A stretch of DNA of 14,309 nt from Hyphomicrobiales bacterium (GTDB lineage Bacteria > Pseudomonadota > Alphaproteobacteria > Rhizobiales > Devosiaceae): the NCBI GenBank assembly GCA_015487515.1, contig WFPQ01000024.1, forward strand, positions 1-14,309. The letters run 5' to 3'. Positions within the stretch are counted from its first letter, which is position 1, and every line of letters begins with the position of its first letter. Below are positions 8,452-14,309 of the stretch, one piece after another. Position numbers and translations under genes: made by a program. Below the pieces are notes generated by a model. The model saw only the letters and a program-made list of their open reading frames with translations. It was not told where the DNA came from and did not search any database.

Positions 8452-9042
8452 ATGATAACAGGCAGCTTTTTCGGCTTTGCAAAGAAGTTCGCGCTCCCAA
8501 CTGCGATATTGATGACCATTTCCGCCTGCAGCATAGGCTCTTTTGGTGGTGGTGCAGATACGGCCACCTCTCCGCTTGCCCAGACTTCACCGGATCCGAC
8601 CCAGATTTCCCAGGTGCAATCATCGGCACTGCCTGCCATTGCCACCGTTTGCCCGCCCATCAAGGTCAGGCAGGGGGGAGAGGCTATTTTTTCATACCAG
8701 CCCAACAGGATCGGAGATGCCAGCGCCCTCAATTACCAGGCTGTCATTGATGGTCAGTCCCGCAATTGCGTGGTTTCAAATGGTCTGATCACGGTAAATA
8801 TCGGGGTGGTGGGACGCATGCTCCTGGGACCCAACAGCACCAGCAAGTCCCTGGAGTTGCCATTGCGCTTTGCAGTCGAGAGGAATGAAATCGCCGTGTT
8901 TTCCCAGCTCTACAAGGTTCCCGTTTCCGTTTCCCCTCCCGACCGGTCGACAGAATTCGTAAAGGTTGTCGAAAATGTTGCAATTCCCTATCTCGGCGGC
9001 GAGGAAATCGTCATCTGGGTTGGCTTTGATCCAAGAAGCTGA
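8452..9042 (+). CDS. Conserved-type lipoprotein of unknown function
   Basis: I do not recognise a named function. The 196-residue product has a basic N-terminal region with KK at 11-12, a hydrophobic stretch and a lipobox ISAC with the lipidated cysteine at C26, so it is probably anchored in the envelope as a lipoprotein. A Ser/Thr/Pro-rich linker follows to about residue 60. The rest is a compact domain starting at CPPIKVRQGGEAIF, with a second cysteine in SRNCVVSNG; these two may form a disulfide. Later segments are hydrophobic and beta-rich (ITVNIGVVGRMLLGP, EIVIWVGF). This pattern resembles a small lipoprotein found in many alphaproteobacteria, a recollection and not a search result. AAGGA (8436-8440), overlapping the peroxiredoxin stop, lies 11 bases before the ATG, so translation may be coupled to the upstream gene. 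Confidence 0.75.
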   Translation: MITGSFFGFAKKFALPTAILMTISACSIGSFGGGADTATSPLAQTSPDPTQISQVQSSALPAIATVCPPIKVRQGGEAIFSYQPNRIGDASALNYQAVIDGQSRNCVVSNGLITVNIGVVGRMLLGPNSTSKSLELPLRFAVERNEIAVFSQLYKVPVSVSPPDRSTEFVKVVENVAIPYLGGEEIVIWVGFDPRS

Positions 9043-9067
9043 CTTTTTAATGGCTGATCGCCGGGAA

Positions 9068-9105
9068 CCGTCAGAGAATTGATCGGGTTTGCCCGCAAGT
9101 GACGG
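9068..9105 (+). other. Two-tier hairpin in the lipoprotein-riboswitch gap
   Basis: CCGTCA (9068-9073) pairs with TGACGG (9100-9105), and inside it CGGG (9084-9087) pairs with CCCG (9092-9095) around a four-base loop. No run of T follows, so it is not a standard intrinsic terminator. It may still stabilise or end the lipoprotein transcript. Apart from this and a 5-bp hairpin at 9140-9158, the stretch from 9043 to the gcv promoter shows nothing I can name. Confidence 0.35.
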
Positions 9106-9185
9106 CAGCTGGAGCAAGGTTTTGGATCGGGCTTGTGGCCGGGATTGAACTTTTCCCGTAAGGCAGATTCATTTCCCCAATGCAA

Positions 9186-9214
9186 TTGACCCGGGCGATT
9201 AAATATTTCAAAAT
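9186..9214 (+). promoter_or_regulatory. Candidate sigma-70 promoter of the gcv operon
   Basis: TTGACC (9186-9191) matches five of six -35 positions. After 17 bases, CAAAAT (9209-9214) matches four of six -10 positions. Transcription would start around 9220-9222, almost exactly where the first riboswitch aptamer begins, and this agreement is the main support. The -10 is weak, so the spacing and position carry more weight than the match itself. Confidence 0.5.
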
Positions 9215-9221
9215 GACCGGA

Positions 9222-9299
9222 GAATGCGGGAGAGTCTGGAAAATTCCGGCACCGAAGGAGCAACCGCCCTGGAAACTCTCAGGTAAACGGACCGCATTC
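9222..9299 (+). promoter_or_regulatory. Glycine riboswitch, aptamer I
   Basis: First aptamer of a tandem glycine riboswitch. Stem P1 is eight base pairs, 9222-9229 with 9292-9299. The conserved core is present: GGAGAG (9229-9234), the P3 module GCACCGAAGGAGCAA (9249-9263), and ACTCTCAGG (9275-9283) followed by TAAA and the P1 closing strand. These conserved blocks, in this order and upstream of gcvT, are diagnostic. Known members bind glycine and switch on glycine-cleavage genes when it is abundant. Confidence 0.93.
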
Positions 9300-9308
9300 G
9301 GCACCAAA

Positions 9309-9388
9309 CTCTGGAAAGAGGAACCAGCGTTCCCGCCGAAGGAGTAACCGGGAAATTCCCGGGAAATCTCTCAGGCAAGCATACAGAG
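9309..9388 (+). promoter_or_regulatory. Glycine riboswitch, aptamer II
   Basis: Second aptamer, joined to the first by a linker of about nine bases (9300-9308, ending CACCAAA). P1 can form between CTCTG (9309-9313) and CAGAG (9384-9388). The core repeats the pattern of aptamer I: GGAAAGAG (9313-9320), GCCGAAGGAGTAACC (9335-9349) and ATCTCTCAGG (9366-9375), followed by CAAGC. Aptamer II is the one that abuts the expression platform, so glycine binding here should control the downstream hairpin and gcvT. Confidence 0.92.
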
Positions 9389-9390
9389 AG

Positions 9391-9423
9391 GGCAGTCCTG
9401 TTGCCGCCGGTCATGATGGCGGC
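9391..9423 (+). promoter_or_regulatory. Likely expression platform of the glycine riboswitch
   Basis: GCCGCC (9403-9408) can pair with GGCGGC (9418-9423) around a nine-base loop. An alternative, GGCA (9391-9394) with TGCC (9402-9405), uses some of the same bases, so the two are mutually exclusive. The strong hairpin is followed by a T-rich but interrupted stretch (TGTTCTTTT, 9429-9437), not a perfect U-run. Control could be by termination or by access to the ribosome-binding site at 9445-9448; the sequence does not decide. Confidence 0.5.
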
Positions 9424-9444
9424 CACGCTGTTCTTTTGCTGTTC

Positions 9445-9448
9445 GGAG
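9445..9448 (+). promoter_or_regulatory. Shine-Dalgarno sequence for gcvT
   Basis: GGAG lies seven bases before TTG at 9456 and is the only good ribosome-binding site near the N-terminus of the gcvT frame. The next in-frame ATG (codon 26) is inside the conserved N-terminal fold and too late. The TTG start is therefore well supported. Confidence 0.7.
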
Positions 9449-9455
9449 TTTTCTC

Positions 9456-10619
9456 TTGTCCCATTCCCCGCCAGATACCAAACCGGCCCCAGGGCCAAAA
9501 AAGACCGCCCTTTTTGACCTGCATGTCTCCATGGGGGGGCGGATGGTGGATTTTGCCGGATATTCCCTGCCCGTTCAGTTCAGTGGCCTGATCGATGAAC
9601 ACAACCACACCAGGAAGTCTGCCAGCCTGTTTGATGTTTCCCATATGGGCCAGGTCAGCGTTGGCGGTGCTGATTTTGCCAGCGCTGCTGCTGCTCTTGA
9701 AACCATTTTGCCGGGCAATCTGCAAAATCTCAAGCCCGGCGGCATGCGTTATACGGTTCTGCTTAATGCCGATGGCGGCATAGAAGACGATCTGATAGTC
9801 ACCCGGCCGGCCGAAGGTGAGGGGGGCGGTAAATGTCTTTTTATCGTTGTCAATGCTGCCCGCAAGGACCATGACATGAAAATTTTCCGCCAGTTCCTGG
9901 GCTCTGAACTGGAGTTCGAACTGCATGAAGACAGGTCGCTTCTGGCCCTGCAGGGTCCGATGGCGGCAAGGGTTCTGGCCAATTTGGGCGATGCTCCCCA
10001 CAAGCTGGCATTCATGCAGAGCATGGCATCGAGCATTTCGGGCATCAGATGCCGGATATCGCGCTGCGGCTATACGGGTGAAGATGGTTTTGAGATTTCC
10101 GTTGCCGATTCAAGCGCCCCGGACCTGGCGTCAATTCTTTACGGGGACCAAAGGGTTATGCCCGCCGGATTGGGGGCCCGTGACAGTTTGCGCCTTGAGG
10201 CCGGTCTTTGCCTTTATGGCCACGACATGAAGGATACCACGGACCCGGTTTCGGCCAACATTCTTTTTGCCATTGGCAAGAAGCGCCGCGAAACCGGCGA
10301 TTTTGTTGGCGGTGATGCGGTTCTTTCCATTTTGAAGAATGGCCCGAAGGCGTTGCGGGTCGGTATCGTTTTTGATGGACGCATGCCGGTTCGTGAGGGA
10401 GCGGAACTGGTTGACGGGAATGGAGAAAAAATAGGCTGCATAACTTCTGGAACCTTTGCTCCCACCCTTGGCAGCCCCATTGCCATGGGCTATGTGCCAG
10501 CTTCCATGTCAGAAACGGGAACCGCTGTCAGCGCCATTGTAAGGGGCAGGAAAATTTCCGGAACCGTTACCAGCATGCCTTTCGTTCCCCAGAGATACGC
10601 CCGCCGGCCCGGATTGTGA
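9456..10619 (+). CDS. gcvT: Glycine cleavage system T protein (aminomethyltransferase)
   Basis: Transfers the methylene group from the aminomethyl-lipoyl arm of GcvH to tetrahydrofolate, releasing ammonia and giving 5,10-methylene-THF. The 387-residue frame carries the family signatures: TALFDLHVSMGGRMVDFAGY near residue 17, the SLFDVSHMGQ motif at about 57-66, MRYTVLLNADGGIEDDLIV with an Asp pair at 111-112 in the folate/catalytic region, the GYTGEDGFEIS segment, and a C-terminal domain ending with VPQRYARRPG. Length is normal, with a short proline-rich N-terminal extension of about 15 residues before the conserved fold. Translation starts at TTG 9456 with GGAG upstream. It is the first gene after the tandem glycine riboswitch, and the gcvH start lies 39 bases after its stop. 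Confidence 0.97.
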   Translation: MSHSPPDTKPAPGPKKTALFDLHVSMGGRMVDFAGYSLPVQFSGLIDEHNHTRKSASLFDVSHMGQVSVGGADFASAAAALETILPGNLQNLKPGGMRYTVLLNADGGIEDDLIVTRPAEGEGGGKCLFIVVNAARKDHDMKIFRQFLGSELEFELHEDRSLLALQGPMAARVLANLGDAPHKLAFMQSMASSISGIRCRISRCGYTGEDGFEISVADSSAPDLASILYGDQRVMPAGLGARDSLRLEAGLCLYGHDMKDTTDPVSANILFAIGKKRRETGDFVGGDAVLSILKNGPKALRVGIVFDGRMPVREGAELVDGNGEKIGCITSGTFAPTLGSPIAMGYVPASMSETGTAVSAIVRGRKISGTVTSMPFVPQRYARRPGL

Positions 10620-10658
10620 TTGCTGATTTTGACTATCCATGAGACAGGATTTGAGATT

Positions 10659-11027
10659 ATGAAAAAAATTATGTTTTCCGCCGACCACGAATATGTGGCT
10701 GCGGATGGAGATACCGCAACAATTGGCATTTCCGATTATGCCCAGGACCAGCTTGGCGATATCGTCTTTGTGGAACTTCCCCAGGTGGGTGACAGTTTCA
10801 AGAAGGGAGACGAACTGGCGGTGGTCGAATCGGTAAAGGCGGCTTCGGAAATATATGCCCCCGTTGACTGCACCATAACCGCGGTCAACGAGGCGCTTGC
10901 CGAAAATCCCGAACAGGTCAATTCTGATCCCCTTGGGGCGGGTTGGCTGGTAAAGGTCAGCATGGACAATGAAGCCCAGCTTGACGATTTGATGGACGAA
11001 GAAGCCTATGCTTCCCACATAGCCTGA
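10659..11027 (+). CDS. gcvH: Glycine cleavage system H protein (lipoyl carrier)
   Basis: A small lipoylated shuttle protein that carries the aminomethyl group from the P protein to the T protein and is then reoxidised by the L protein. Counting from ATG 10659, the 122-residue product begins MKKIMFSADHEYV. The lipoyl-attachment lysine is K60 in VVESVKAASEIYAPV, and GISDYAQDQLGDIVFVELP and NSDPLGAGWLVKV are characteristic. The frame is open further upstream to a TTG at 10620, but those 13 residues are not part of the fold, and ATG 10659 has AGGA at 10646-10649. Length then equals that of typical GcvH (about 125). It lies between gcvT and gcvPA, same strand, in the riboswitch-controlled operon. 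Confidence 0.97.
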   Translation: MKKIMFSADHEYVAADGDTATIGISDYAQDQLGDIVFVELPQVGDSFKKGDELAVVESVKAASEIYAPVDCTITAVNEALAENPEQVNSDPLGAGWLVKVSMDNEAQLDDLMDEEAYASHIA

Positions 11028-11048
11028 CCCGGACCTGCAGGTACTGAT

Positions 11049-12392
11049 ATGCGCTATTTGCCCCACTCCAAGTCTGAACGGGAAAAGATGCTCGATGTGA
11101 TCGGGGTTGATTCCGTTGATGAATTGTTTTCTTCGGTGCCCAGGCCCTTAAGGCTGAACCAGCCGGTGGACTTGCCCCCGGCCAGCCCGGAATACCAGGT
11201 GGAAGCCCGCATGAATGCCCTGGCCTCCCGCAACCGCACCGGTGCCGATGGGCCGTTTTTCATTGGTGCGGGGGCCTATCGCCATCACGTTCCGGCCAGT
11301 GTCGACCATCTTGTCCAGCGTTCCGAGTGGTTGACTGCCTACACCCCCTATCAGCCTGAAATTTCGCAGGGCACCTTGCAGATGCTGTTCGAATTTCAGA
11401 CCCAGGTAGCCAACCTTACGGGCATGGAAGTGGCAAACGCCTCCATGTATGATGGCTCAACTGCCGCTGCCGAAGCCATATTGATGGCCCGGCGCCAGAC
11501 CAGGAGAAAAAAGATCCTGCTCTCCGGCGGTCTGCATCCCCAGTATCGTGACGTGATTAAAACCTATCTAAGCGCTGACGAGGGACTGGTCTGCCTTGAG
11601 CCCGACCCCGCCGGCACCGGCCAGCTTGCCGAACGGATTGATGATGCAACGGCGGCAGTTCTGGTGCAGAGCCCGGACTTTTATGGTAATCTGCACGATA
11701 TTGCAGCCCTTGCCGATGCCGCTCACAAAAAGGGCGCCCTGCTCATTGTTCTTGTTACCGAGATAATTTCCCTCGGCCTGATCGAGGCTCCCGGCGCTCT
11801 TGGTGCCGACATCGTTGTGGCCGAGGGCCAGTCCCTTGGCAATCCCCTTGGTTTTGGCGGCCCCTATGTGGGATTGTTCGCCACCCGCAGGAAGTTCATT
11901 CGCCAGATGCCCGGCCGCCTTTGCGGACAGACCGTCGATTCGGATGGCAGGCGCGGATTTGTCCTTACCCTTTCGACCCGCGAACAGCACATAAGGCGCG
12001 AAAAGGCCACGTCCAACATCTGCACCAATGCCGGCCTGTGTGCCCTTGCCTTTTCCATCCATCTGAGCCTGCTTGGAGAAAGCGGATTGCAAAGGCTGGC
12101 CAGGATCAACCATGCCAATGCCTGCCGGCTTGCCGACCGCCTGCAGTCCATTCCCGGCGTGGAACTGATCAATTCGACCTTTTTCAACGAATTCACCATT
12201 CGCATTGGCAGACGGGCCGATCGGGTTGTCGAATCTCTTGCCGCCAGAAACATTCTTGCCGGATTGCCGGTTTCCAGGCTTGAACCGGCCAATGCCGACC
12301 TGTCCGGCCTGCTGGTTCTGGCGGCCACCGAACTTGTCGGTCCTGATGATATGGATACCCTTGTCAGGGCCCTTGGGGAGGAATTGGCATGA
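11049..12392 (+). CDS. gcvPA: Glycine dehydrogenase (decarboxylating) subunit 1, P protein alpha
   Basis: The non-catalytic-lysine half of a heterotetrameric P protein. With GcvPB it decarboxylates glycine and loads the aminomethyl group onto lipoyl-GcvH. The 447-residue protein has the N-terminal MRYLPHSKSEREKML and the family signatures GAGAYRHHVPASVDHL, YTPYQPEISQGTLQMLFEFQ, MYDGSTAAAEA, VVAEGQSLGNPLGFGGPYVG and REQHIRREKATSNICTNAGL, all typical of subunit 1. Length matches the usual 440-450. The P protein is therefore of the split type, not the single ~950-residue chain of, for example, E. coli. The stop codon overlaps the gcvPB start (ATGA), indicating translational coupling and probably balanced subunit synthesis. 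Confidence 0.97.
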   Translation: MRYLPHSKSEREKMLDVIGVDSVDELFSSVPRPLRLNQPVDLPPASPEYQVEARMNALASRNRTGADGPFFIGAGAYRHHVPASVDHLVQRSEWLTAYTPYQPEISQGTLQMLFEFQTQVANLTGMEVANASMYDGSTAAAEAILMARRQTRRKKILLSGGLHPQYRDVIKTYLSADEGLVCLEPDPAGTGQLAERIDDATAAVLVQSPDFYGNLHDIAALADAAHKKGALLIVLVTEIISLGLIEAPGALGADIVVAEGQSLGNPLGFGGPYVGLFATRRKFIRQMPGRLCGQTVDSDGRRGFVLTLSTREQHIRREKATSNICTNAGLCALAFSIHLSLLGESGLQRLARINHANACRLADRLQSIPGVELINSTFFNEFTIRIGRRADRVVESLAARNILAGLPVSRLEPANADLSGLLVLAATELVGPDDMDTLVRALGEELA

Positions 12393-13933
12393 GCATGAAT
12401 TCACAAGGCCGCCCCAGCGGAAAAATCCAGGACGGACCGGCAGCCCCAGGGGATGCTGCCGTAAATGACTGTGCCCTGTTGCCCTTGGAACCCCTTCTGT
12501 TCGAAATCGGCAGCAGGGATCATTGCGGGGTAGATTTGCCCGATGTTCAGATCGATGAAAGCCGTCTTGGGGGTTTTCGCCGCCTATCGCCCCTTGACCT
12601 GCCCGGTCTCAGCGAGCCGGAGAGCATGCGCCATTATGTAAGGTTATCGCGCCTTAACTATTCCATTGATGCAGGACTCTACCCCCTTGGCAGCTGCACC
12701 ATGAAGCATAATCCGCGCCTGAACGAAAAGGTGGCCCGCCTGCCCGGCTTTGCCGATATTCATCCTCTGCAACCGGTCTCGACCGTGCAGGGTGCCCTGC
12801 AGGTCATCGACGAACTGGCCCGCTGGCTCATGGTTCTGACCAATACCAGCGCCGTGGCCATGAGTCCGAAGGCCGGCGCCCATGGCGAGATGTGCGGCAT
12901 GATGGCCATACGGGCGGCCCATCATGCCAATGGCCAGGGGCACCGCGATGTTGTTCTGGTTCCTGAAAGTGCCCATGGCACCAACCCGGCCACGGCCGCT
13001 TTTCTCGGCTACAGGGTCGTGCCGGTTGCAGCCAGGTCAGATGGCACCGTTGATGTGGATGCTGTGAAAGCTGCCCTGACGCCTGAAGTTGCTGCAATCA
13101 TGCTGACCAATCCCAACACCTGTGGGCTGTTCGAGCCTGATGTCAGAAAAATTGCCGATGCGGTGCATGATGCCGGCGGATATTTTTATTGTGACGGAGC
13201 CAATTTCAACGCCATCATGGGGGTGGTCAGGCCCGGTGATCTTGGCATTGATGCCATGCACATAAATCTGCACAAGACCTTTTCGACCCCCCATGGGGGC
13301 GGTGGTCCCGGGGCCGGTCCGGTTGTTCTGTCAAAGGCCCTGGCCCCGTTCGCTCCCGTTCCCTTTGTGCGCCATGGTGAAGATGGTCTGATGCTAGAGG
13401 AGCACGGGGACGCCAATCAGTCATTTGGCCGCCTCTGCGCCTTTCACGGGCAAATGGGCATGTTCACGCGCGCCCTTGCCTATATGCTCAGCCATGGAGG
13501 CGATGGCCTGACCCAGGCTGCAAGGGATGCGGTTCTTAATGCAAACTATATCAAGGCCCGCCTGCAGGAAGAATTTTCCATGCCCTACGGGGATCAGCCA
13601 TGCATGCATGAAACCTTGAGTGACGACGGCTTTCTGAAAGGGACCGGGGTAACCACCCTGGATTTTGCCAAGGCCATGATCGATGAGGGCTACCATCCCA
13701 TGACCATGTATTTCCCCCTGGTGGTGCATGGAGCCATGCTCATAGAGCCCACCGAAAGCGAGAGCCTTAATTCCCTTGATGCATTTGTCCAGAGCATGCT
13801 GGAACTGGCAAGGGCAGCCAAGGCCGGGGATATTGAAAGGTTCAGGCAGGCCCCGTCCAGGGCTCCGCTGCGCCGCCTTGATGAAACCGCCGCTGCCCGC
13901 AATCCCGTTTTGAAATGGAGCGGGTCCGAATAG
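12389..13933 (+). CDS. gcvPB: Glycine dehydrogenase (decarboxylating) subunit 2, P protein beta
   Basis: The PLP-bearing half of the split glycine decarboxylase. The 514 residues are at the upper end of the usual size, the N-terminal 30 or so (NSQGRPSGKIQDGPAAPG) being low in conservation. The conserved core starts near LLFEIGSRDHCGVDLPD. The PLP Schiff-base lysine is K296 in INLHKTFSTPHGGGGPG. Other signatures are YPLGSCTMKHNPRLNEKVA, ESAHGTNPATAAFLGY and LTNPNTCGLFE. The start ATG overlaps the gcvPA stop and is preceded by GGGGAGGA (12375-12382) six bases upstream, a strong ribosome-binding site. It is the last gene of the operon; no gene for the L protein (dihydrolipoyl dehydrogenase) follows. 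Confidence 0.97.
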   Translation: MSMNSQGRPSGKIQDGPAAPGDAAVNDCALLPLEPLLFEIGSRDHCGVDLPDVQIDESRLGGFRRLSPLDLPGLSEPESMRHYVRLSRLNYSIDAGLYPLGSCTMKHNPRLNEKVARLPGFADIHPLQPVSTVQGALQVIDELARWLMVLTNTSAVAMSPKAGAHGEMCGMMAIRAAHHANGQGHRDVVLVPESAHGTNPATAAFLGYRVVPVAARSDGTVDVDAVKAALTPEVAAIMLTNPNTCGLFEPDVRKIADAVHDAGGYFYCDGANFNAIMGVVRPGDLGIDAMHINLHKTFSTPHGGGGPGAGPVVLSKALAPFAPVPFVRHGEDGLMLEEHGDANQSFGRLCAFHGQMGMFTRALAYMLSHGGDGLTQAARDAVLNANYIKARLQEEFSMPYGDQPCMHETLSDDGFLKGTGVTTLDFAKAMIDEGYHPMTMYFPLVVHGAMLIEPTESESLNSLDAFVQSMLELARAAKAGDIERFRQAPSRAPLRRLDETAAARNPVLKWSGSE

Positions 13934-14028
13934 CTCCGATGGCCCTGATGCCGGGCAGGGAGCAGGCCACCGGATCAGCGGCAAGAGAAAACCGGATGTT
14001 TTTCAGGATCGGGGATTCCTTTGGCAGT

Positions 14029-14053
14029 CCTGCCCGGGCGGGTTGTCCTTATT
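14029..14053 (+). terminator. Weak terminator-like hairpin after gcvPB
   Basis: CCTGC (14029-14033) can pair with GCGGG (14038-14042), including one T-G wobble, around the loop CCGG. It is followed by TTGTCCTTATT, which is T-rich but broken. It lies about 95 bases after the gcvPB stop and is the best candidate I see for ending the gcv transcript. The stem is short, so this is a low-confidence call. The 13934-14028 stretch before it holds nothing recognisable. Confidence 0.3.
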
Positions 14054-14092
14054 GCTTATATTGATTGCCTTTATGGGCTGATTGTTCTTGCT

Positions 14093-14126
14093 TAAACAAA
14101 ACCCCTGCCCCGAAAGGGGAAGGGGT
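14093..14126 (-). terminator. Strong intrinsic terminator for leftward transcription
   Basis: A near-perfect hairpin: A-CCCCT (14101-14106) with AGGGG-T (14121-14126), one G-A mismatch, then CCCC (14108-14111) with GGGG (14116-14119) around a four-base loop. Read on the minus strand it is followed by TTTGTTT (14100-14094), the U-tract expected of a Rho-independent terminator. On the plus strand no T-run follows, so it should stop leftward transcripts coming from the transposase-like gene at the right edge. Confidence 0.7.
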
Positions 14127-14133
14127 CTGTGGC

Positions 14134-14159
14134 AATGCCAGGGTTTGAAATGCCAGGGT
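14134..14159. repeat. Two-copy 11-base direct repeat
   Basis: AATGCCAGGGT occurs at 14134-14144 and again at 14149-14159, a period of 15 bases. The first copy also lies within the short palindrome TGGCA-A-TGCCA (14130-14140). It sits between the leftward terminator and the end of the transposase-like frame. It may be part of an insertion-sequence end, a protein-binding site or chance. Confidence 0.45.
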
Positions 14160-14175
14160 CTAGAGTTTATCAGGT

Positions 14176-14309
14176 TTAGTTGGAAGCATATCCGGCATTT
14201 TTGAAATAATTTGCACATTCTTGTTTGGAGACTGTACCCACGAGTTGACCGACCTGTTTCCAGACGTCCTCCATGGTTCTTTTCTGAGCCATTCTCATCC
14301 AGTGTTTGA
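14176..14309 (-). CDS. Transposase C-terminal fragment, IS630-like, cut by window edge
   Basis: On the minus strand an open frame enters from the right edge and runs 43 complete codons to a TAA at 14178-14176. The product contains RTMEDVWKQVGQLVG and ends ECANYFKNAGYASN, which closely resembles the C-terminal tail of IS630-family transposases, where a Trp-containing helix is followed by a Glu-Cys-x-Asn-aromatic segment and a terminal AGYAS. The catalytic DDE residues would lie outside the window, so activity cannot be judged. A leftward terminator lies about 50 bases past the stop codon. The family call rests on a short tail and on memory of the family; the fragment could also be a decayed element. 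Confidence 0.6.
   Translation of the reverse strand, partial: KHWMRMAQKRTMEDVWKQVGQLVGTVSKQECANYFKNAGYASN

Noticed and set aside
11568..12404. 278-codon open frame on the minus strand
   Set aside because: It is antisense to gcvPA, whose conserved motifs run throughout this stretch; the translation is unlike any family I know.
9391..14032. Shared 10-mer GGCAGTCCTG at 9391-9400 and 14023-14032
   Set aside because: A single short match flanking the gcv operon with no similarity around it; likely chance.
14003..14218. 71-codon minus-strand frame overlapping the transposase-like tail
   Set aside because: It is in a different frame from the IS630-like C-terminus, crosses the terminator hairpin and has no recognisable motif.
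1..14309. CRISPR arrays, tRNA or rRNA genes, prophage or defence genes
   Set aside because: I saw no regularly spaced repeats, no tRNA-like cloverleaf and no phage or defence protein signatures; the gene content is metabolic, regulatory or redox.

Overview
The window looks like chromosomal DNA from an alphaproteobacterium of moderate GC content. The evidence is protein character and gene neighbourhood: threonine synthase, then an MPP-like M16 peptidase, a RimJ-like acetyltransferase and a membrane GGDEF/EAL protein in a row; a YqgE/AlgH protein next to a DsbD-alpha-like periplasmic protein; and a glycine-cleavage operon with split P-protein subunits behind a tandem glycine riboswitch. I cannot name the genus. 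Apart from the right edge it reads as conserved core genome rather than an accessory island.

Layout. (1) Positions 1-6196, plus strand: thrC (5' end cut by the window edge), an M16 zinc peptidase, a GNAT acetyltransferase and a 980-residue signal peptide/periplasmic domain/7TM/PAS/GGDEF-like/EAL protein. The genes are tightly packed (start-stop overlap or abutting stop and start codons), which suggests one transcript. (2) Positions 6251-6865, minus strand: a YqgE/AlgH (DUF179) protein, convergent with the EAL gene. (3) Positions 6953-9042, plus strand: a good sigma-70-like promoter, then a standalone DsbD-alpha-type periplasmic protein, a Prx5-type peroxiredoxin and a conserved-looking lipoprotein, possibly an envelope/redox cluster. 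(4) Positions 9186-13933, plus strand: a promoter, a tandem glycine riboswitch with a downstream hairpin, then gcvT, gcvH, gcvPA and gcvPB, encoding the T, H and two-subunit P proteins of the glycine cleavage system. The L protein is not in the window. Free glycine sensed by the riboswitch probably adjusts expression of the whole operon. (5) Positions 13934-14309: a non-coding stretch with a weak terminator-like hairpin for the gcv operon, a strong minus-strand intrinsic terminator, a short direct repeat, and the C-terminal end of a transposase that resembles the IS630 family on the minus strand.

Several genes appear to start at TTG with a good Shine-Dalgarno sequence (the M16 peptidase and gcvT), and upstream in-frame starts for gcvH, yqgE and the peroxiredoxin look wrong. 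I found no convincing new defence, CRISPR, phage or toxin system. The points most worth a second look are the EAL protein with a degenerate GGDEF half, the standalone DsbD-alpha/peroxiredoxin/lipoprotein cluster, the riboswitch expression platform, and the insertion-sequence boundary at the right edge.
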